Of a DNA stretch of 8,242 nucleotides, positions 6,426-8,242 are shown one piece after another. Source of the DNA: JBMZCV01 sp049613665 (GTDB lineage Bacteria; Bacteroidota; Bacteroidia; Chitinophagales; UBA2359); contig JBMZCV010000204.1 of the NCBI GenBank assembly GCA_049613665.1, forward strand, positions 1-8,242. The letters run 5' to 3'. The notes beneath the pieces were generated by a model. That model had not been told where the DNA came from, made no database searches, and worked only from the letters and a program-made list of their open reading frames with translations. Numbering within the stretch: position 1 is the first letter of the stretch; every line of letters begins with the position of its first letter. A program made the position numbers and the translations under genes.

Positions 6426-6442
6426 TGACTAAAAATTAAAAA

Positions 6443-7162
6443 CTATATTTTAGTTTCATGTTTTAAAGTAGTTTTCAAAATATTCAATTCTTTTTCGCTC
6501 AAATGACGAGACTGCCCAAGTCGTAAGCCAGCTAGATTGATATTCATTATTCGCACTCGTTTTAGCGAAGCAACACGATATTCCAGATATTCGCACATTC
6601 GGCGTATTTGCCTATTGAGGCCTTGCGTCAAAATAATTTTAAATACAAAAGTGGATTGTTGTTGCACAAAACAACTTTTTGTTACTGTACCCAAAATAGG
6701 AATACCTTTGCTCATGCGCCCGATAAAATTGGCTGTAATAGGCTTATCAACTCTAACAATATATTCTTTTTCGTGATTGTTTTCTACTCTCAAAATCTTA
6801 TTGACGATATTGCCATCGTTGGTCAGCAAAATGAGGCCTGTTGAGCCTTTGTCGAGGCGGCCTATTGGAAAAATGCGTTTTGGATAGTTCAAAAAGTCGA
6901 TAATATTGTCTCTATCTTTTCGGTCTGTTGTGCAAGTTATTCCAGCAGGTTTGTTGAGAGCAAGATATACCATTTTAGGCTTGCTTTTGAGCGGCTTGCC
7001 TTTGATAGTTACTTTATCGTTTTCAAAAACCCGATTGCCTTTTCGAGCTGTTTTTCCATTTATTTTTACGCTGCCAGCTTCAATGAGTTTGTCGGCTTCT
7101 CGGCGTGAGCAAACGCCTGTATCGCTAATATATTTATTGAGGCTAATAGATTCTTGTGTCAT
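6443..7162 (-). CDS. rluF: 23S rRNA pseudouridine synthase RluF
   Basis: A 239-residue RsuA/RluB/E/F-type pseudouridine synthase that converts a uridine of 23S rRNA (U2604 in E. coli) to pseudouridine. An S4 RNA-binding domain occupies about 6-53 (SLNKYISDTGVCSRREADKL). The catalytic domain follows, with nucleophile D104 in FPIGRLDKGSTGL and the later motifs GIPILGTVTK (153-162) and GLNRQIRRMCE (181-191). As I recall E. coli RluF, the match is close along the whole length (NKYIS.SG.CSRREAD, NKILR..N.HEKEYLV.VDKPIT, RTRIMN), which points to RluF over RluB, RluE or RsuA. It lacks the long basic C-terminal tail of the E. coli protein. It is read in the same direction as the gene at 7416 but a terminator separates them, so it probably has its own promoter. 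Confidence 0.93.
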   Translation of the reverse strand: MTQESISLNKYISDTGVCSRREADKLIEAGSVKINGKTARKGNRVFENDKVTIKGKPLKSKPKMVYLALNKPAGITCTTDRKDRDNIIDFLNYPKRIFPIGRLDKGSTGLILLTNDGNIVNKILRVENNHEKEYIVRVDKPITANFIGRMSKGIPILGTVTKSCFVQQQSTFVFKIILTQGLNRQIRRMCEYLEYRVASLKRVRIMNINLAGLRLGQSRHLSEKELNILKTTLKHETKI

Positions 7163-7302
7163 TGTTATCGTTTAAATTTTTTTACTCAAAATACTTTGAA
7201 TGGCAAAGTTTTTTTGATGCAAATAATTGAAAAATAAACCTGTCTTTTTGTTTTTGCTAAATATTTATTTTTGAAAAGGAAGTGCGAAAAGACAAATAAA
7301 TG

Positions 7303-7310
7303 CAAAGTAA
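7303..7310 (-). promoter_or_regulatory. Weak candidate -7 promoter element for rluF
   Basis: The minus strand reads TTACTTTG followed by CA, one base off the TAnnTTTG consensus. It lies 140 bp upstream of the rluF start and just past the terminator of the preceding gene. No better match is seen in the gap 7163-7341, and no spaced -33 TTTG stands out, so this is tentative. Confidence 0.3.
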
Positions 7311-7341
7311 CAAAATTTATGTAAAACGATGCTGTAAAAAC

Positions 7342-7385
7342 AAAAAAAAGGAACTGTTGCAAAAATTTGCTTCACAATTCCTTTT
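7342..7385 (-). terminator. Intrinsic terminator of the T9SS protein gene
   Basis: On the minus strand AAAAGGAA (complement of 7378-7385) pairs with TTCCTTTT (complement of 7346-7353). An inner TGT/ACA pair and a GCAA/TTGC stem close the hairpin, with one mismatch. The right arm runs into an uninterrupted tract of eight T (complement of 7342-7349). It starts 31 bp after the stop codon at 7416, and stem plus T run make it a standard terminator. Confidence 0.85.
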
Positions 7386-7415
7386 GTAAATATTTATGAG
7401 AATGGCATGCAATAA

Positions 7416-8242
7416 TTATTGCACAATGAGTTGTTCTATAAAGGTTTGATTATTGACATCAGTAAGATGCAAATAATACATACCTGTGAGTGTGTGATTA
7501 GGCAGCAAAACATTTACTTTTGATGTTGAGTTTTTATATTGCTGCTCAAAAATACTTTGTCCTATGGTATTAAAAATTTCTATTTTTTGAATAGCCGCAG
7601 CAGCATCATTATTCGAGGCTTTTATTGAAAAATAGCTGCTTACAGGATTTGGATATAATTCATAATTTGTATTGGCTAAAAAAGTTTTCTTGTCGGCATT
7701 TTTAGCTGCTGTTGACGACCTTTTTACAAATGTTTCGGTATGTTTTGGTAAATTGGCTGAGAGGCTAGGGCCAATTGGCCAAACCACTACAACATCATAG
7801 GAATTTACTCTAAAATTATTTTCGGTTACTTGAACAGGAATGTCAAAAGCCAAAGAATCATTAGCAGGAATCGAAACGTCTGTGCTTCCTTCCATACCAG
7901 CTTCTTGGTCAGTAGAAAAGTTGTCTGCCATTTCGTCTTCAATGTTATATTTGACATAAAGACTGTTGTTAAAATCTGCATTTCCTTTATTGACAATATA
8001 ACCACATAATACTACTGTATCGCCAATAGTTACGGTATCTGGAAAACATATTTGACTAACTTCTATGTTTACTGCTGCCCCTAAATTATTTTCATTGTTG
8101 TTACCGTTACCATTTCCATTGCAGTTATTATTATACCAATAATTATCATCGTCATCGTCATCTTGTTCGTCCCAAATCCAGCCATATTGTGAGTCCCAAA
8201 CCCAGTCATCGCCTTGTTCGTCCCAAATCCAGCCATATTGTG
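7416..8242 (-). CDS. T9SS type A sorting domain protein with Trp/Asp repeats (5' end outside window)
   Basis: The frame is open from the stop at 7416 to the window edge, giving 274 visible residues; the N-terminus lies beyond 8242. Residues 1-26 show a 17-residue repeat (QYGWIWDEQGDDWVWDS, then QYGWIWDEQ). Six Asp and an Asn/Gly-rich linker follow to about 51. A beta-rich domain at about 55-165 (SQICFPDTVTIGDTVVLCGYIVNKG) resembles CARDB or related cell-adhesion folds. The end (about 193-274) is a type A sorting domain: YELYPNPVS, IEIFNTIGQ and MYYLHLTD. That domain directs export across the outer membrane by the type IX system, after which it is normally cleaved. The ATG at 7931 is internal, since conserved domain sequence continues upstream of it. 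The full protein is probably a cell-surface or secreted adhesin-like protein; its ligand is unknown. A terminator follows. Confidence 0.9.
   Translation of the reverse strand, partial: QYGWIWDEQGDDWVWDSQYGWIWDEQDDDDDDNYWYNNNCNGNGNGNNNENNLGAAVNIEVSQICFPDTVTIGDTVVLCGYIVNKGNADFNNSLYVKYNIEDEMADNFSTDQEAGMEGSTDVSIPANDSLAFDIPVQVTENNFRVNSYDVVVVWPIGPSLSANLPKHTETFVKRSSTAAKNADKKTFLANTNYELYPNPVSSYFSIKASNNDAAAAIQKIEIFNTIGQSIFEQQYKNSTSKVNVLLPNHTLTGMYYLHLTDVNNQTFIEQLIVQ
8162..8242 (-). repeat. 51-bp coding tandem repeat (17 residues)
   Basis: The 30 bp at 8162-8191 are repeated without change at 8213-8242, a period of 51 bp or 17 codons. The intervening part (8192-8212) codes for GDDWVWDS, a degenerate version of GWIWDEQ. 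Perfect DNA identity between the copies suggests recent duplication or gene conversion. The repeat runs off the window edge, so the copy number is not known. Confidence 0.88.

Larger units (their letters stand above)
6021..6442. other. 422-bp intergenic region with structured and repeated DNA but no gene
   Basis: Between the sigma factor gene and rluF there is no convincing reading frame or tRNA. From left to right it holds the sigma gene promoter candidate, a less AT-rich segment with consecutive hairpins (6088-6179), long T tracts broken by one CG (6240-6263), a 13-bp direct repeat at 6273-6285 and 6413-6425, and a perfect palindrome at 6354-6386. The left half (about 6069-6225) has visibly more G and C than the right half, suggesting a separate origin. 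Confidence 0.7.

Noticed and set aside
6537..6844. + strand reading frames over rluF (also 6906-7175)
   Set aside because: They are antisense to a gene whose whole length matches RluF.
7193..7209. ACTTTG/CAAAGT hairpin followed by T run on the + strand
   Set aside because: Only 6 bp, AT-rich, and there is no + strand gene for it to terminate; it falls in the rluF leader.
7416..7931. Taking the ATG at 7931 as the gene start
   Set aside because: The frame stays open upstream to the window edge and the beta domain continues through it, with no signal peptide after that ATG.

Overview
The window looks like chromosomal DNA from a member of the Bacteroidota. It is AT-rich, its genes lack clear Shine-Dalgarno sequences, candidate promoters fit the TAnnTTTG -7 element of this phylum, and the right end encodes a protein with a type IX secretion (T9SS) C-terminal sorting domain. 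The lineage within the phylum cannot be fixed from this sequence.

Left part (1-4023, + strand). Positions 1-565 hold a mosaic of related noncoding repeats: 63-bp direct repeats, a GGATT-rich block present twice, and 77-bp units, two of them in perfect tandem. The array runs up to the start of a small GxxExxY-family gene (580-978), which keeps the residues of a PD-(D/E)xK nuclease fold. Only 27 bp later comes a complete type I restriction endonuclease R subunit (hsdR, 1006-4023). No hsdM or hsdS is in the window; if present they should lie to the left. The array plus the GxxExxY gene look like a unit inserted just upstream of hsdR.

Middle (4036-6020, - strand). A strong 16-bp stem-loop separates hsdR from a convergent Nfu-type iron-sulfur carrier gene (4104-4715), which has its own promoter candidate. 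Upstream of it is a pair read in the same direction: an ECF sigma factor (5514-6020) followed by a four-helix membrane protein (4868-5464) that is probably its regulator or partner.

The 422-bp gap 6021-6442 has no convincing gene but is rich in structure: a run of consecutive hairpins (6088-6179), long T tracts, a 13-bp direct repeat bracketing a possible small inverted-repeat element, and a perfect 11-bp palindrome (6354-6386).

Right part (6443-8242, - strand). rluF, a 23S rRNA pseudouridine synthase (6443-7162), lies downstream of a secreted T9SS protein whose 5' end is outside the window (7416-8242). That protein has a 17-residue Trp/Asp repeat, an Asn/Gly/Asp linker, a CARDB-like beta domain and the sorting domain, and its gene ends at a clear hairpin terminator.

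The least ordinary features are the repeat array/GxxExxY/hsdR arrangement and the structured 6088-6179 segment.
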